A DNA stretch of 64,000 nt from positions 164,965 through 228,964 of the forward strand of contig JALMLS010000321.1 of assembly GCA_038496445.1 (NCBI GenBank). The letters are read 5' to 3'. The stretch's first letter is position 1; each line of letters begins with the position of its first letter. The notes under the pieces were generated by a model. The model did not search any database. It was not told the origin of the DNA and saw nothing but the letters and a program-made list of their open reading frames with translations. The translations under genes and the position numbers were made by a program. Positions 38,201 through 52,659 of this stretch are shown here, one piece after another. Origin of the DNA: Trichosphaerium sp. ATCC 40318. Its lineage: Eukaryota; Discosea; Flabellinia; Trichosidae.

Positions 38201-40992
38201 CCACAGGTCATAGCACTTGCACTAAATTCAAAGGACCCAATCGCAAAGGTACATACACCTTAGTTGGCGTGGTACTTACCTATGCAGGACGCTGTTCTAC
38301 CAGAGTTTATAAGTAGATTGGAGAATATCTCTAAGCACAACACACTGGCAAGAGGTCAATCAACCATCCATATAGCAAATGGGTTGTCTGCTTTATTAGA
38401 ACATTGGCCAGACTCTATAGCAGCTACTGGTACAAATTCAAAATAACTTTTCTGAATACATTCCCTCTATCTTATACCAAGTAGGTCCAGTAACATTGGA
38501 ACTTCTTGCAAGGTCGCAACTACACTAGTATCTACAGTGTGCATTCAACGTACTGCTCCTACTGACTTGATTACCATCGTTAACGTACTTGACCCACTCT
38601 CACGCTTTTTTTGGTTGTCACGTGACTTATTGCTATACTAGCTCGCCACCAACATTTTTAAACACACGAGCGGCCTAAAACGATTGGAGGAACATTACCC
38701 ACTTCTACAAACAGCTTTGCTGAACTTGTACTTGTCGAGGTTCAGTCAAAAAGGACGAGAAGCAATCAAAGTAGAGCCTGTAAAATCATTGTTGGCTGTA
38801 CTTCGCAGCGGGTGCGTTGTGTCCACACTTTTGCTTAAAGCTTACAACACATCAACTTAGAACGCTCGTTACTTGCGGAAAGCGATGGAATGGTAGCTGC
38901 TATTGGGCCATGGCTGACTTCGAGAGTATGTTGCGTGCATTTGCTTTGCAGCACATACAAGATCTGTATCCGTTCCAGGACACAATGATCAACTACGATA
39001 ACAACGACAACCCAGAAGAGATGGTATTAACGTTTGTGCGACTTGTATCGGGAGTTGGTTGGGGAAACCAAGCGGTGTATTATGACAAAGTACGTTGTTG
39101 TGCAATCTTTGTGAATGATTCTTAAACAAAGACTAATTTATGCCCTCAAGATATGGAACCAAATGTTTAACATTGTTAACGTGGATCCAACAAACGAGCA
39201 AGTGCTTTTTGCTACATCTGAACGCCTTCGGTGTATCGCGTCCAGAGCGTTGTTGTTACTCCTTAAGGAAGCGCTACAACATCGGTTAGATGCTAAAACA
39301 AAGGCCAAGTCAACCGACGATGAAGATAAAACAGACAAGGAAGAACCTTCCGTAAAGTCTACGCCATATCACTTGCCTTTAAAGCACTTGAAAGATCAAT
39401 TGGTATGATGCCACTTCATGTTTTATATCCAGGCTTCTAATAACCGTCTAGACTCAAACCTGGGATGACGATGATCCTCTCCAATTGAAGACACGGATGG
39501 ATGCAATCATTGGACTTGCCGATCCGTTTATACGTGCTTATGGCGTTACCCAGTCACGAAAATACCTCATGTTGTGTATGTCTGCAACCACTCTTTATGT
39601 CTAAACAGTAGAGAACTAATGGCTTTAAAAAAATAGGCACAGAGATGATGAGAAACGTACTTGTATTAAGTGATTTCTTCAACGAAGACCACTTCCGTTG
39701 GATGCACAGCGCATTCTTCCGCATCATCGATACAGAATTTGTGTTTGATGAAATAGCCCACACTCTGGCTATTATTGGTATCTCGAAAGCAGAATCGATA
39801 CTAGGCTTGTATAAAAAGCAGGGAGACATATTAACCACAAGGCTATCAAGGTACGAGGGAAACTGAGTCACAATAAAATGCGACTTACAAAAGAGGTTAA
39901 AGGATATTGAGAAGGGGAGCACAGCACCAAAGCGTAACGCCTAGACTTGCAGTTGCAACTGGTGGTATCTATCTTTCTCAAGCAAGGCACCCAGTACGAT
40001 TCAATACACCGCCAGTACGCAAATGCAGTACCAATGTTGCATAGGTTGTGGTTCGATTGTTGGAAGATCCAGAATTTAGAGATTCGTTCCAACACGTGGG
40101 CAGAAGCCCATATTTTAGCAACCTTGCTTCGTCATTGCGCATGAACCTACACGACTACGAGTTGTGGCAAAAAGCAAATTCATCTGACTCCTCAAACTCT
40201 AAGGGAGGAGCAGGACCGCAAGTGTACGTTTGATACCAACATTCTTACATGTTATAATAATTACTGTGCGTAGTGACGATACACACATGCGCAAGCATGA
40301 AACTGTAAAGGCGCTATTTGCAAAAATAAGAAGTTCAGAATCAGCAGATGCTCAACGTATTGCTATTTCCTTACCACCGTTTTTGATAAACTCGTTTGAT
40401 ATCGAACAAATCATGTCCTTGGTGCTTCTTGAACTCACTAGATCTGGCGGTAGACTCATGGCCTATGTCTTATTGAAGGCGCGGACAAACGTTAAATGTG
40501 TGGCCTACCTCTAATGTGTATGCAGGTGTTCTCGATGCTACATGAAAAGGAAGGAGAAGATGCAAGAAAAGTGATCAAACAGTGGATCTTGATGTGCTTG
40601 GCAAATTTTGTAGCCTTAGAGGATCCATACGGATCTTGGGCGTTGGGTGTATTGTTCGCATCTGCTTCAACTTCGCCTCAGATAAAACTACTGTACGTGA
40701 TGTTTTACTTGATTGTTTGCTAAATGCTAGTAGCGGTCGTCACCTCCTCACCGAAATTTCGATAAAGGATGGAGCCTTGTACAGGTACAATATCACGGAA
40801 AAGCTCACGTGACTTACGCAAACTAGGGCGGCCATAGACTTTTTTAACAACAGTGGACTCTCACCAGAGAATAAAGCAGAGATGGCAACTACAATGACCA
40901 TGTTCAAACAACCCATTTGCAAGAAGATTGCTGCCTACTGTGCAGAACCTCCACCGTCCGAGTCTACGCCAACAGGCGACACTACTGAATAA
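32256..40992 (+). CDS. HTT: Huntingtin homologue, no polyglutamine tract
   Basis: ATG at 32256, stop TAA at 40990, with dozens of short introns and a protein of more than 2,000 residues. Huntingtin is a HEAT-repeat scaffold in vesicle transport, autophagy and division. The N-terminal HEAT region (DADMNVWSLAEQVLNKVVK, VIELYKGMKNAG, QYLKPSKCRK, GSVRRSGARAIVRY) follows the animal protein closely. The middle has KYLISQDLRLQESILQMLS-CLLHMRVSMEGLD. The C-terminal HEAT region has YVLLKVFSMLHEKEG, VIKQWILMCLANFV and ALGVLFASASTSP, again matching. End-to-end colinearity supports one gene across 8.7 kb. The N-terminus (MELLKSLDNLTTCKL) has no Gln run or proline-rich segment. Fungi lack huntingtin, so the gene is a useful lineage marker. 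Exon joins around 37.1-38.6 kb are the least certain. Confidence 0.88.
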
Positions 40993-41146
40993 ATTGCCAG
41001 CATAATGTAATAGTACACTTGTTCACATCTTTTACAAATCAAGAACCTTGGTGCAACCAATAACTTTCCGATCTGAAACAAACACCCAAGAAAAGAATTG
41101 ACTTTTTACGTTATTTGTATTCACTAAGCCCTCAGATAGAACAAAC

Positions 41147-43086
41147 ATGGCGCAACCAGACGCTCAACCAAGAGGCAAAAAGCGTAAAGCACGGCGTCAG
41201 GTAATGTTAACATTTATTAATAATACAGCGTTTATCTAACTGAAACAGGCTACAGACATCGAAGGTTCTGTAGAGGAGCATGGTGGCGTTTATAATATTT
41301 GGTATGGTAAAAGAACCGGCGTTAGCGACTGGGAGTCATGGAAGGAGCGTAGAGAAGCCAAGTACGGCTGTAATTACTAAAACGAATTTGCAAAGCTAAT
41401 TATTATCAGACTAGCAGGACCCAGGTATCGTTGTATCCCAGCACGCGATTCAGGTACGTTTTTAAACTGCTAAGCGTTACAAATGGCGCATTTGTAGTGT
41501 CGCTAACATGTCATTTTTAACAGGTGAAACGCGCTCTCCTGCCAACGCCTACATATGTGTATTTTTTGCTCGTGGAAAGTGTGTCAAAGGACCTCAATGT
41601 ACGTCACAGTCCTGATTTTTTTTTTTGGATTATGCATGTCAATCAATGTCAGCCGGAATCACTTCATTTCCCGTCATTGAATTAACATAAAAATAGGTCA
41701 ATATTTACATCGTATACCAATACCAGAGGACGCAGCTCGCATAGATCCATTGCACGATGTATTCGGACGCGAACGTCACAGGTAAGTGACAAGACAAACA
41801 CATTCTTCAAAAAAAGAAAAAAAAATAGAATTTGGCTCTAAATTGTACAATAGAACAAACAGAGATGATATGGGTGGTGTAGGTAGTTTTGAACGTGATT
41901 GTAAAAGTATGTAACCAAAAATGATTTTGAAGATGGAATCAATCCCATTAACAACTTCTCAAATAGCTCTTTTTGTTGGTGGATGGCGTAGACGTAACGA
42001 TATTGAAGATGTCATTCGACAAGAATTTAGCATTTGGGGAGAGATTATATACCGTAAGTAGGACCCACATTGCCATCTTTGAGCAACTCATTTTATCATA
42101 TTCTATTCTCTTCCTTACAGTCGCCCTCAGTCCGCATCATCCAGGCGAAATCGATCGCTTTTGTAACATTCAAACACCGTACTATGGCTGAGTTTGCAAA
42201 GGAAGCCATGGCCGATCAATGCCTATCAGGAACACAAGAGGTATGTGGCACTCAGCTCCCTCATTGTTAACGGTATTGGCGCTTGTAGATTTTGAATGTC
42301 CGATGGGCAACCGAAGATCCCAACCCAAGGTCTGAGAACACAAAAGAGAGAGATGTCAATGAAGAGGCTGTGCAGGCCGTAGGCGCTCATTTTGGCGACA
42401 CCTTCAACCAATACCAAGCACTAGCACACCAACAGTACCCACAAACCGACACACAGTACAGACAAGTAGGTGCGTAAACGTAGCCATGGTCACCAGGGCG
42501 TCATATTCTTCATCAAATAACACTTCAATAGGCGCAGAAGCTGCAACGCCTCTAGTACCATACGCACAAGATGCAGAAACAGCAGGTATGTCAAAACCCA
42601 ATCCTCTCGAACCATTGCTAATATACGACCATAGCTACTCCCGGAGCTACACCTGCCGCTGATGCTGGTAGTGAAAAGGCCCAACCAAAGAAACGAGGAT
42701 TTAAGAAGCGTAGGATAGACTTGAACGACGATGACGATAAAGACGATGACGAACCTACAGTAACGCCAAAGCCAGCTGCCACGGCTGGACCTCAACCGGC
42801 CCCTCAATACGACTATTCCCAATACAATCAACAATACTACCAGTACTATGGCCAATACCCACAATACCAACAACAACAGGGGCAATACCAAGGATACTAC
42901 CAACAACAAGGGTACGCTATTTACAAAACAAGCTTCACTTTTTTTGTGCTGACAGGCGACTTTAGACAACACTACGCACCTAATTGGGACGCCGCATCGT
43001 TCGAACAACAAGTCACTCAAAATCAGCATAGCGAGAAGGATCGCATAGCCGAATTCATTAGACAACAAGCTGCAGCAAGTAAATAA
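41147..43086 (+). CDS. CWC2: Pre-mRNA-splicing factor CWC2 (CCCH + RRM)
   Basis: ATG at 41147, stop ends at 43086. Cwc2/RBM22-type proteins join the NineTeen complex and contact U6 snRNA and the intron near the spliceosome active site. The N-terminal domain has VYNIWYGKRTG and ETRSPANAYICVFF. A CCCH finger follows with spacing C-x7-C-x5-C-x3-H (CVFFARGKC, CQYLH), then the RRM (TLFVGGWRR, SIAFVTFKHRTMAEFAKEAM, ILNVRWATEDPNP). The C-terminus has a basic GFKKRRIDLNDDDDKDDDE block and a Tyr/Gln-rich tail. It is short and recognisable throughout. The prominence of GTACG donors in this genome makes its U6/intron-contacting role of some interest. Convergent with QPRT, 32 bp apart. Confidence 0.93.
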
Positions 43087-43118
43087 AAAAGTTTTTGTTC
43101 ATCAAACGTCATTATTAT

Positions 43119-44410
<1,292 letters not shown>

Positions 44411-44506
44411 GTTGTATTTTTTTGTAAATGGCGTTGTTTTAAGTCCACAGACAGCGCTACTTTCACTTAAACAGCCGTAAAACAGCAAAAAAACGATTAT
44501 ACGGTC

Positions 44507-45661
44507 ATGGCTTCACGCCGCAAACGAGAAGGAGTTGCAGCGGTTCTAAAGAAGCTTGAAAAGTCTATTGAGGATGGGGATTACTACCACGCTCAACAGA
44601 TGTACCAGACGTTGTATCACAGGTACAAAAAACAGAATTCAGCGTTTTAAAAGCAATTACTGCCAACAAGCCCACTGGAGGCGTGTTACGTACCCGCATA
44701 TCGTAATTTTGTATTTAGGCTTCTAAAGGAGAAGAAATTTAAAGAGATTGAGGACATGCTTGAAAAAGGGTCTATTCTAATGCTACAACACGACGAAATT
44801 AACGCAGGAACGGATTTGGCAGTTTTATTGATTGACACGTACAGTCATCAAGACACTCAAATTACTGACGCGCGTATTGGTACGAGACAAACCTCAACAA
44901 ATGTTCCCTTGTGTTAACGAGCCTTAGAGACAATTTTGAAAATATTCAAACACTACAAAAACGACAATGCGCCAAGTAAACGCACCTTCATTAAAAAAGT
45001 TACAAAGTAAAAATTGCATTGGTTGTTTTGACATTCACACAAATATTTGTAGGTGGTCAGAAAATGAATCAAACAACAATGCTGGCGATCCGCGGTTACA
45101 CCTCGCCTTTGCGCAAGCTATGGCTCAGGTCAAGGATTGGCTCCAAGCTACAAAGCACTTTATGCACGCAGATGCCCCAAAACAACATGCAACGATGATC
45201 AAGCAATGGATGGCACAGGTATGACACGCCTTCCTAGCAACAATGAGTTTTGTTTGTAGCGAATGACAAAACGGTTAGGGGTATGCCGCCGAACAAGATT
45301 TGTTTATAGCCAGGTCGGTGCTGTTGCATCTCACATTCAGTGACCTAAACGGCGCTAACGCACTGTACAAAGAACTTGCAGGGTCGGTTGACACGCCCCT
45401 CATTAATTTTATCAAATATTTACTTCAAACACTGGAAAGGGACGCCTTACCACTCTTTCAGTTATTGCGAGACCGCTACAAGATGGCCCTAAGCCGCGAT
45501 GAGTCATTGAACGAGGCACGTGTTAACATCATATCTTTTTTTTCTGCTTCACGTGTCTCATTCGATCATAGGCACTTGACAAGATTGCTTTCGCATTTTT
45601 TGGCGTCAAAACGGGTACATCAAATATGTTACAATCCATGTTAGAGGCATTTATGAAGTAA
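44507..45661 (+). CDS. GET4: GET4, guided entry of tail-anchored proteins factor 4
   Basis: ATG at 44507, stop TAA ends at 45661. Get4 is an alpha-solenoid adaptor that bridges Get5/Sgt2 to the Get3/TRC40 ATPase for delivery of tail-anchored proteins to the ER. The N-terminus KKLEKSIEDGDYYHAQQMYQ and FKEIEDMLEKGSILMLQH with GTDLAVLLIDTY is diagnostic. DPRLHLAFAQAM and a KHFMHADAPKQHATMIKQWM helix follow, then FIARSVLLHLTFSDLNGAN, the DTPLINFIKYLLQTLERDALP segment and a last helix with AFFGVKTGTSNMLQSML. Length is about 300 residues with six or seven introns. The C-terminal Bag6-binding extension of animal TRC35 is not evident. Confidence 0.9.
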
Positions 45662-45924
45662 TGAATGCATGTACGCCAAATACAATCGAACCCATCAAAA
45701 TGTATTCGTTCAAAACAAAAAACAAAAGAAAATAAAAAACAACAGACACGCATGTTGACTTTGAACAATACAGTTTATTGGTTCAAGAGCGGGTTGATTA
45801 AGCATACGGAAGCCGCTTGCACTACCCGCGCCGATTATTCGCAAAGAAAAGTTGTTTTTGCGAAAGGATAAAAATATCGACAGTGTTAGAAAAAAAGATG
45901 TCACTTTTTTGCAAAAGAGGAAAG

Positions 45925-48900
45925 TTAGTCCATATCGCCAGTGTCCATTGGGTCGTCTTTTGGTTCTTCTGGTTTTGCAGCAGGTTCAGCGTTGGCTTCA
46001 GGTGTTGCCTCTGGTGTTGCATCAGCAGCGGCAGCCTCAGGCTTTGCTTCGTCCTTCTTTGGCTCTTCCTTCTTTGGCTCCTCCTTCTTTGGTGGAGGTG
46101 GCTTTGCCTTGTTCATGATGCCAGCACAGAAAGAATTGAGGTTCTTTTGGCGTGAGTGAACATCGGCTGCCAAGAGGACAGGATCATCGGTTTTATCTTT
46201 TTTGTTTTGTTCTTCAACCTTGGTGTTGATAGAAGCTGAAGCTTCTTGGCACTCTTTCTCCACCTTAGCGCGGTCCTCTTCGGTAATGTGAGAATATTTC
46301 TCATCTGTAGACTTTGCCAATGCCTAGAAACAAGGTTATTTACGCACGAATCGAACAAGTATGAAGCTTTAAAAAAAAGTTTAAAAGGCTACTCCAATAA
46401 AAAGGGTTGAGGCCACAGGACGTACGCTATAATTTTCTACTGTTCTGTAGAATAAGTCAAGAGCAGGTTGTCTGGCCTCAAACTCGGTACGTCGCTTGTC
46501 TATGCAGTCGCCTACGAGAATATAATTGTTAGTTGTGTGGTGGTACAAAACAGATAAAATAAATTGCAAGCCAATAAAAAATTGGAATAAAACAACTCAC
46601 CAATAGATTTCAACGTTGCAAGTTTTGTATCGTAAACTTCCTTTGTCTCGTCTTCACCCTCATCGTATAGCCAATCCTCAATTTCCATGGTCATTGTTCT
46701 CAAGTTGTCATTCTCTTCTGCTTTAGCAAACTCCTTCCAAGACATGCTCAACTTGTCTCTGGCGTCGTAGCAGTAACTCTCCAAATTGTTCTTGGCATTT
46801 TGAATGAGAACGGCTGCTGCGTCAGCGCCCATCAAGTCTTTCTCTTTTTTGATCAAAGTGGTTAACTCCTGAGGAGAAAATCCGAGAGGTGACATCTTGA
46901 ATTCAAGAGCGGTCCATCGTATCTGCTTTGGTTTTGGTGCCTTTGGCTTTGGTTCTTCTACTTCCATAGGAGTTGGTTCCTCAACTTTGGACTCTTTTTT
47001 AGCTTCACCTTCGGCTGGCTTGTCATCTACATCCATTGGTGTTGGCTCATCTTTGTTTTCGCCTTCTTTTTTGGCGTCATCCTTCTTGTCTTCTTTTTTG
47101 GCCTCTTTTTTGACTTCCTTCTTTGCCTTCTTCTTTGGTTCAGGCGAAGGTGGAGGACTGTACAATTCCTTGAGATTAGCGCCAACGCCTTGAACAGTGC
47201 CGTGTTCGGTCATGTTGATCTTGACGCGGATCTCAGCTGTTTCATCACCATGATGTGGCTTGCGGATGTGAGGTACTTCAAAGGTAGCAATAACAGGTTC
47301 AGTTCCTTCCACGAGCTTCTCTGGGTTGGTGTATGAAGCAGTCAATGCAAATGGCTTGCATCCCTTACGCTTGAAGGTGATGTTCTTTGGGTTTGGCATC
47401 AAATTGTTCTCTTTAAAAAGGCTCAACTTGCTACAAGAAACAGGTAAGTAAGAAGCATACAATAAAAATTTGGTATGCGATTGTACCTGACTTTGGTGTC
47501 AGCAGGATCGTTGATTGTGTGCCAAGATAAAGTTACGGCACTAGGTGAGATGTCCTCGATTTTGTAGTCACGGACTCTGAATTGAGGGCTCAACAAAGCA
47601 CACTTTTACAAGATAAGTAAGCGCAATAGCAACAAAAAAAAAAAAAACAAAAAAAATATAATAAAAACTGTGCTTATTTCTCACCTGTAATGCACAACCC
47701 TTGGCAACAGATTCTTCAAAGTTGATTGTTTCTTTTGGTTTGCGTCCGAGCGTTTCTTCAATCTTTTTCTTGACCAATGTGTTACGAACACCACTACCGC
47801 ACAATTCTACGGTGAACAATTCTTCAGCCTTTAGACCAGCTGATTCGAGGCAATCTGTGATAGGCTTGGAAACGGAAGCAATGAGGTGACTGACTAGGCC
47901 TTCATACTCATCTCTTGTACATCTGAAACGCAAATCTCTGTCATTCATTAAGCACTCAATAACAATTGGCGCTTCTGCGTTTGCAGACAACACTTTTTTG
48001 AGCTAAAAGAACACAAAGGTTAGATTACAAGAGCAACGAAAAACAAAAAGAAAAGCAAATGATATCATTTGGAATTGAACACTTTTTCCATAAATTCAAT
48101 TAAAAATATGAGTGCACAAAGTCTAGGTACCTTTTCGCAAGAGGCCAACAAACGGAGCCAAGCTTTTTTGTTTTCCAATACGTTGCAGTCGCTGTATTTC
48201 TCGTGGAACTTTTTGGCAAAGTGAGTAGCGAGCGCAATGTCAAAAGCAGTGCCGCCCAAGTTTGAATCGTATGCGGATGCTTTAACTTTCATGGCGTCCT
48301 TTGTAAACTCTACAACGGAGCAACCCATTTGTGCAGCGCCGACATCGATGAACAAGACGTTTTGATGATCCTCTGCCGTCAATTTGGTTTTGTAAAATCC
48401 CCAGTCGACGGCTGCGGCTGTTAGGTCATTGCTGATCTTCAAACAGTTCAAGCCAGCGATGGCTGTGGCATCAAGGAGTGCGCGTCTGTGTTGCTCGTTC
48501 CAGTAGCCTGGGCAAGATATCACAGCGTCCATCTTTACAACACCAGCTCTGTCGTTTACTTGAGATGCCAAGTGTCTCAATACCATTGCTGCCAATTGTT
48601 CTGGGTAGAATGCTTCCTTTTTACCAGAGCATGTTACCTTTATTGTGACAACCAGTTAGCCTGTGACTTTTTAAAGAGCGCAATAAAGTAGAATTTCTCA
48701 AATTCTATGCGAACGTTTGCAACAAAATAAAGTACGAACCTCAACCTGAAACTTGCCTCCATCAAGCTCTTTGATAGGGCAATACGTGATGCTTGGCAAC
48801 TCCGCGCGTAGGCTCGCCTCTGTGTGACGGCGTCCAAGGAGTCTTTTGGTTGCAGCGACGGTATTACGCCAGTTCATTATTTGCTGGTGGTGTACTTAGT

Positions 48901-49225
48901 TAGCGATTGTGCGCAACAATACACTTTCATGTGTGAAAACAAATAAACACTGTACCTTGGCTTGAGCGGCCATACCAATGGCTCTTTGCTTTTCCAAAAA
49001 GCTCACTGTGTTTCTACGCTAGGCGTGAGTATTTTGTTTGGTGTTTAGAAACAACTTGAGAATAAGCTCATTCCGCGTAGCGTGTACGCTTGGGACGTTC
49101 ACTTGTTTGAATACGTACGGTGTTTGGCGCTTAGAAGCCTCATTGGCTACCACATCAATACCTCCCTTTTGTATCGTAGCGATTACGCAATTCTTAGAGC
49201 CGAAATCAAAGCCAACAACAGACAT
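45925..49225 (-). CDS. Hsp110/SSE-type heat-shock protein (HSP70 superfamily)
   Basis: ATG at 49225 (MSVVGFDFGSKNCVIATIQ), stop at 45925. Hsp110 proteins are cytosolic nucleotide-exchange factors and holdases for Hsp70. The nucleotide-binding domain has VVANEASKRQTPYVF, VISCPGYWNEQHRRALLDA, NDLTAAAVDWGF, FIDVGAAQMGCSVVEF, SNLGGTAFDIALA and ELCGSGVRNTLVKKKIEE. The beta domain contains a long Lys/Glu/Pro-rich acidic-basic insertion (47.15-46.95 kb), the hallmark loop of Hsp110. The helical C-terminus is long and ends MDTGDMD, replacing the EEVD of classical Hsp70. There are about seven introns. The 428-bp divergent region upstream was searched by eye and shows CCAAT motifs but no convincing heat-shock element. 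Confidence 0.93.
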
Positions 49226-49653
49226 TGTTTATTTACAGTTGAATTGGAGCAATGCGTGAAGTAGCAAATAAACTGAATTTTCCGGTGGTTTTCGTTGAGT
49301 TTTAAACAGTATTGCAAGCGTATCAAAAATGGCCCTTTATTTGTACAACTACTCGCAGTGCTCTGGCAGCAACCATTTGTTAAAATCATGCTCGAGAGCC
49401 TTTGTACAAGGAAGTGTACTAAAATGTATGACTTTCAACGTTAAAGCGTCTTTTTTTTTTTTTGAAGTCTTCTATTTTGCTGTTACAAGTGTCAATAAAA
49501 GCAAAAAATTACTCCAGGGTAACTACGATCGCTTCCTGACACTGTGATTGTATACCAATCAAATTTCCAGTGACACTGTGAATTATCATTATCCCACACT
49601 GCGCATGCACCATTGAGACCAATCATTAAATATAATTATTAAAATAAAACACA
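49226..49653. promoter_or_regulatory. Divergent intergenic region between Hsp110 and RasGAP-WD40 genes
   Basis: 428 bp between two divergent start codons. It holds two CCAAT motifs in ACCAATCA contexts (about 49555 and 49617), a T12 run at 49450, and an AT-rich stretch just before the RasGAP start. No coding frame looks real and no exact paired GAAnnTTC was found. Confidence 0.4.
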
Positions 49654-52600
49654 ATGAGCGAACAAGGGGATCTTCTTTACGAGAGCACATTCATAAAGGT
49701 AATGCCCTATACAGCAACCTAGCATTTTTACCTTAATTTACATTTTAGCTGTTATTTTATGACTACGACATGCTTGTAGTGCGAAAATTAAGCGCCCAGG
49801 CGGTGCTACCGTTTTTAGAAGCCGAGAAATTGGCCTCGCCGTTGATCAAGGCGTTTACGTACAAAGGATTGACGTTGGAGTTTTTAAAAAGCGTCATATA
49901 CGAAGAAGTCAGCAACCAAAGTACGTTTTACGCTGCCCAATTAATAGATCTATCATACCTTCAAAAAAAAACTTATTTTGAATAACGTGTTGACAATTGT
50001 ATCCCTTGACTGCGCGAGAGCCGAGTGTAAAGCGAGAAATATTTGTCAGAGAAAGCAGGATGTTGGAATCATAATTTTTGTTTAAATACATTCTTCTAAC
50101 AACGCTGACTGACAATGTGTAGAGAGCGCTGCGACTCTATTCCGAAACAACTCCATGGCTACTTTTTCCATTAATGCGTTTACCAAGCTTGTTGGTAGAC
50201 CGTATTTGGCAAAGGTATTGGGACCACTCGTTAAAGATGTCATCAAGCAAGTACAGCAAAAAAGCTTTGAGGTACACCTATGAACACGTGCGATTTGATT
50301 TACTTACTTGGCTTCACTTTAGGTCGATCCGAACAAAGCTAAACCGGGAGAGAATGTGGCCGAGAACATGACAAACCTTCAGGCGCTCCTCACAAAATTT
50401 ATGAAGTCCATTCTAGCATCACACACCAAAGTACCAAGGTAAATCTCGGTACACGCTCTTTGAGAAACTAACCTTGGTATTTCCAAGACCTTTATTGAAA
50501 ATCTGTCAGCTCATGATGGACTCCACCAAAGAGAAATTTCCGTCAGCCAAGTATCTAGCTATTGGCGGTTTTTTCTTTTTGCGATACGTTTGTCCTGCTA
50601 TAGTTACACCAGATGGCCACAAGGTTATTAACAGTACGTTTGGTTGGTTTACCTGGCGCTATTTAACGCGTATTTTAGCAAAGCTATCAATGGAAGTGCG
50701 ACGTGTTCTTGTACTGGCCAGTAAAGTTCTTCAAAAAATAGTGAACGCACGTGACTTTGCCGACAGCGAAAATTTTATGATGCCATTCAACACTTTCGTA
50801 AAAGATTACCAACAACCACTCAAAGACTTTTTAGATCGATTAGCGGTACGCAGTATAGACATTTTTTGTTGTTGCCCTTTTTTTACATTTCATATTTTTT
50901 GTTGTTGTTGACCCTCATTTGTCGTCACCAGACTCCAGTGGCCGATTCTGCTCCAGATAACACGCCCCGCATCGCTGTAACGCACGAACAATACCAACAA
51001 AGTCTTCTAGAGATACGGACTGAGATATTAAAACGTGCTCCTAAAATACTGGCGCTACTTGAGCCAGGTCAGCGTGAGGAAATAGCACAGCGGTTTGAAC
51101 AACTAGAAGGATTGCGATTAGATGCCATTGATCTCATGTCATCCAAACGAACTGAGGCCAAAGTACAGTGCTTGGTATTAGTAGAACAGACTCGATTGTG
51201 GTGCGGTCTCGGCGATGGTTCTATATTCATCTGGGACATTCGCGACAAGGATGTCGAGTACTGCATCATGGGTGCACACCAAAAAATGATTTCGGACATA
51301 GTCGCCACAGATCGTTTTGTATGGACGAGTTCTGAAGACAAAACCGTAGGCATATTTGACATTAACGTAAGTGATCGGCTAATATTTGGTTAATCCAATT
51401 CCCAACGAAACTCATTATTGTATGTAAGAGCAACCGCTGTGTGAAGCGACTATCTCAACACAACGACATTGTAAAAACGCTGCTTAAGATTGAGGATGGC
51501 GGTACGACTGTAAGTAAAGCGCTTGGGCTTGTCAACTTTAGGTCTGAATCTTCGTTGTAGGCTATTTGGTCAGGTGCCACAAACGGCACTATATTCATAT
51601 GGAAGGTACGCATAGCACTACACAATAATTATCAAAACCCAGCCAGTGTCTTCTAACGCATGTATATCAAGGACACCAGTGGCGAACCGTCGGCCAACAT
51701 AAACCTAAAGGAACCTATTTGTTCGATGTGCTGTATAGAGCACTCTGATGGTATGTTTGAGCAAACTTTTGTTGATACATTTTCTTTTGTTATTGGCATT
51801 TGCATTTACATTTTCACAAAAAGGCAAAAAGTATGTGTGGGCTGGTACTTACAGTCTCATCTTCTTAATTGATCTTGCGACACTACAGCCTGTCAAACAA
51901 TGGAAGAGCCACGCTGGTATTGTAAACAGTACGTAACATCAAGTTGTAGCAGTAAAGAGTTAGTTGACTAATGCGCATCGATCAGGTTTGCTTCCAATTA
52001 AAAACAGCCAAGTGTGGAGTTGTTCTCAAGACAGAAAGATTTGTGTTTGGGATCAGCAAACTCACGAATTAATCCACACCATCCCTGCCCATGACGGTCG
52101 TATTAATTGTTTGCATTTGATTACAGTGGACGGTAAAGAGCACGTCTGGTCAGGAAGTTTTGACAAGACCATTTGCATATGGAAGGTTGAGGTAACTACA
52201 AACTCGCTCCATCGTTCCTATTTATTTTGTGGATTCTAAGTGCGTATGGATAGGACTTTTCACTAGTATGCGAATTGCGTGGACACGAAGATGACATTTG
52301 TTGTTTCTTGGTGGTTGGTGATGGCGCGAGCATATACTCTGGCAGCAGAGATCAAAACATCAACTTGTGGACTTATAACAGTACGTGCAATCTTCAAACT
52401 TAATAATAGCTCACGTCACTTCTCAGCGGTGAAAGAGATTCAAGAAAGGGCTGCTGCAGCTGAAACCGAAGCGGCTGCTGCTCTTGAACGAAAGTTTTAC
52501 ACCTTCAAGAATGGTTTAATTTCTATCATTGATGATGTTCTCTTTAAACTCAAAGACATTGGCGACGAAATAGAGAACACCCAAGATTTTTCAGCGCTTG

Positions 52601-52659
52601 TACCTGTAGCAAAGAAGATCAAAGTCATCAAAGATGTCTTGGGAAACAAAACAGTTTAG
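49654..52659 (+). CDS. RasGAP fused to WD40 repeats
   Basis: ATG at 49654 (MSEQGDLLYESTFIK), stop ends at 52659. The RasGAP domain accelerates GTP hydrolysis by Ras. The arginine finger is present (TLFRNNSMAT) along with GRPYLAKVLGPLV and the FLR motif (FFLRYVCPAIVTPDGHK), then LSMEVRRVLVLASKVLQKI and NTFVKDYQQPLKDFLD. So it should be catalytically active. After a helical linker, about six WD40 repeats follow (LVLVEQTRLWCGLGDGSIF-IWDIRD, HVWSGSFDKTICIWKVE). It ends in an Ala/Glu-rich coiled coil and a helix (VAKKIKVIKDVLG). The WD40 propeller probably localises the GAP. RasGAP with WD40 is not a human or yeast arrangement but is expected among amoebal signalling proteins. Confidence 0.92.

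Noticed and set aside
42790-42920. Tyr/Gln repeat taken as a possible CRISPR-like or tandem DNA repeat
   Set aside because: It is codon repetition for a Y/Q-rich tail in CWC2, with no fixed repeat unit.
49440-49470. Possible heat-shock element GAAGTCTTC upstream of Hsp110
   Set aside because: The spacing between GAA and TTC is three, not two, and there is no array of repeated nGAAn units.
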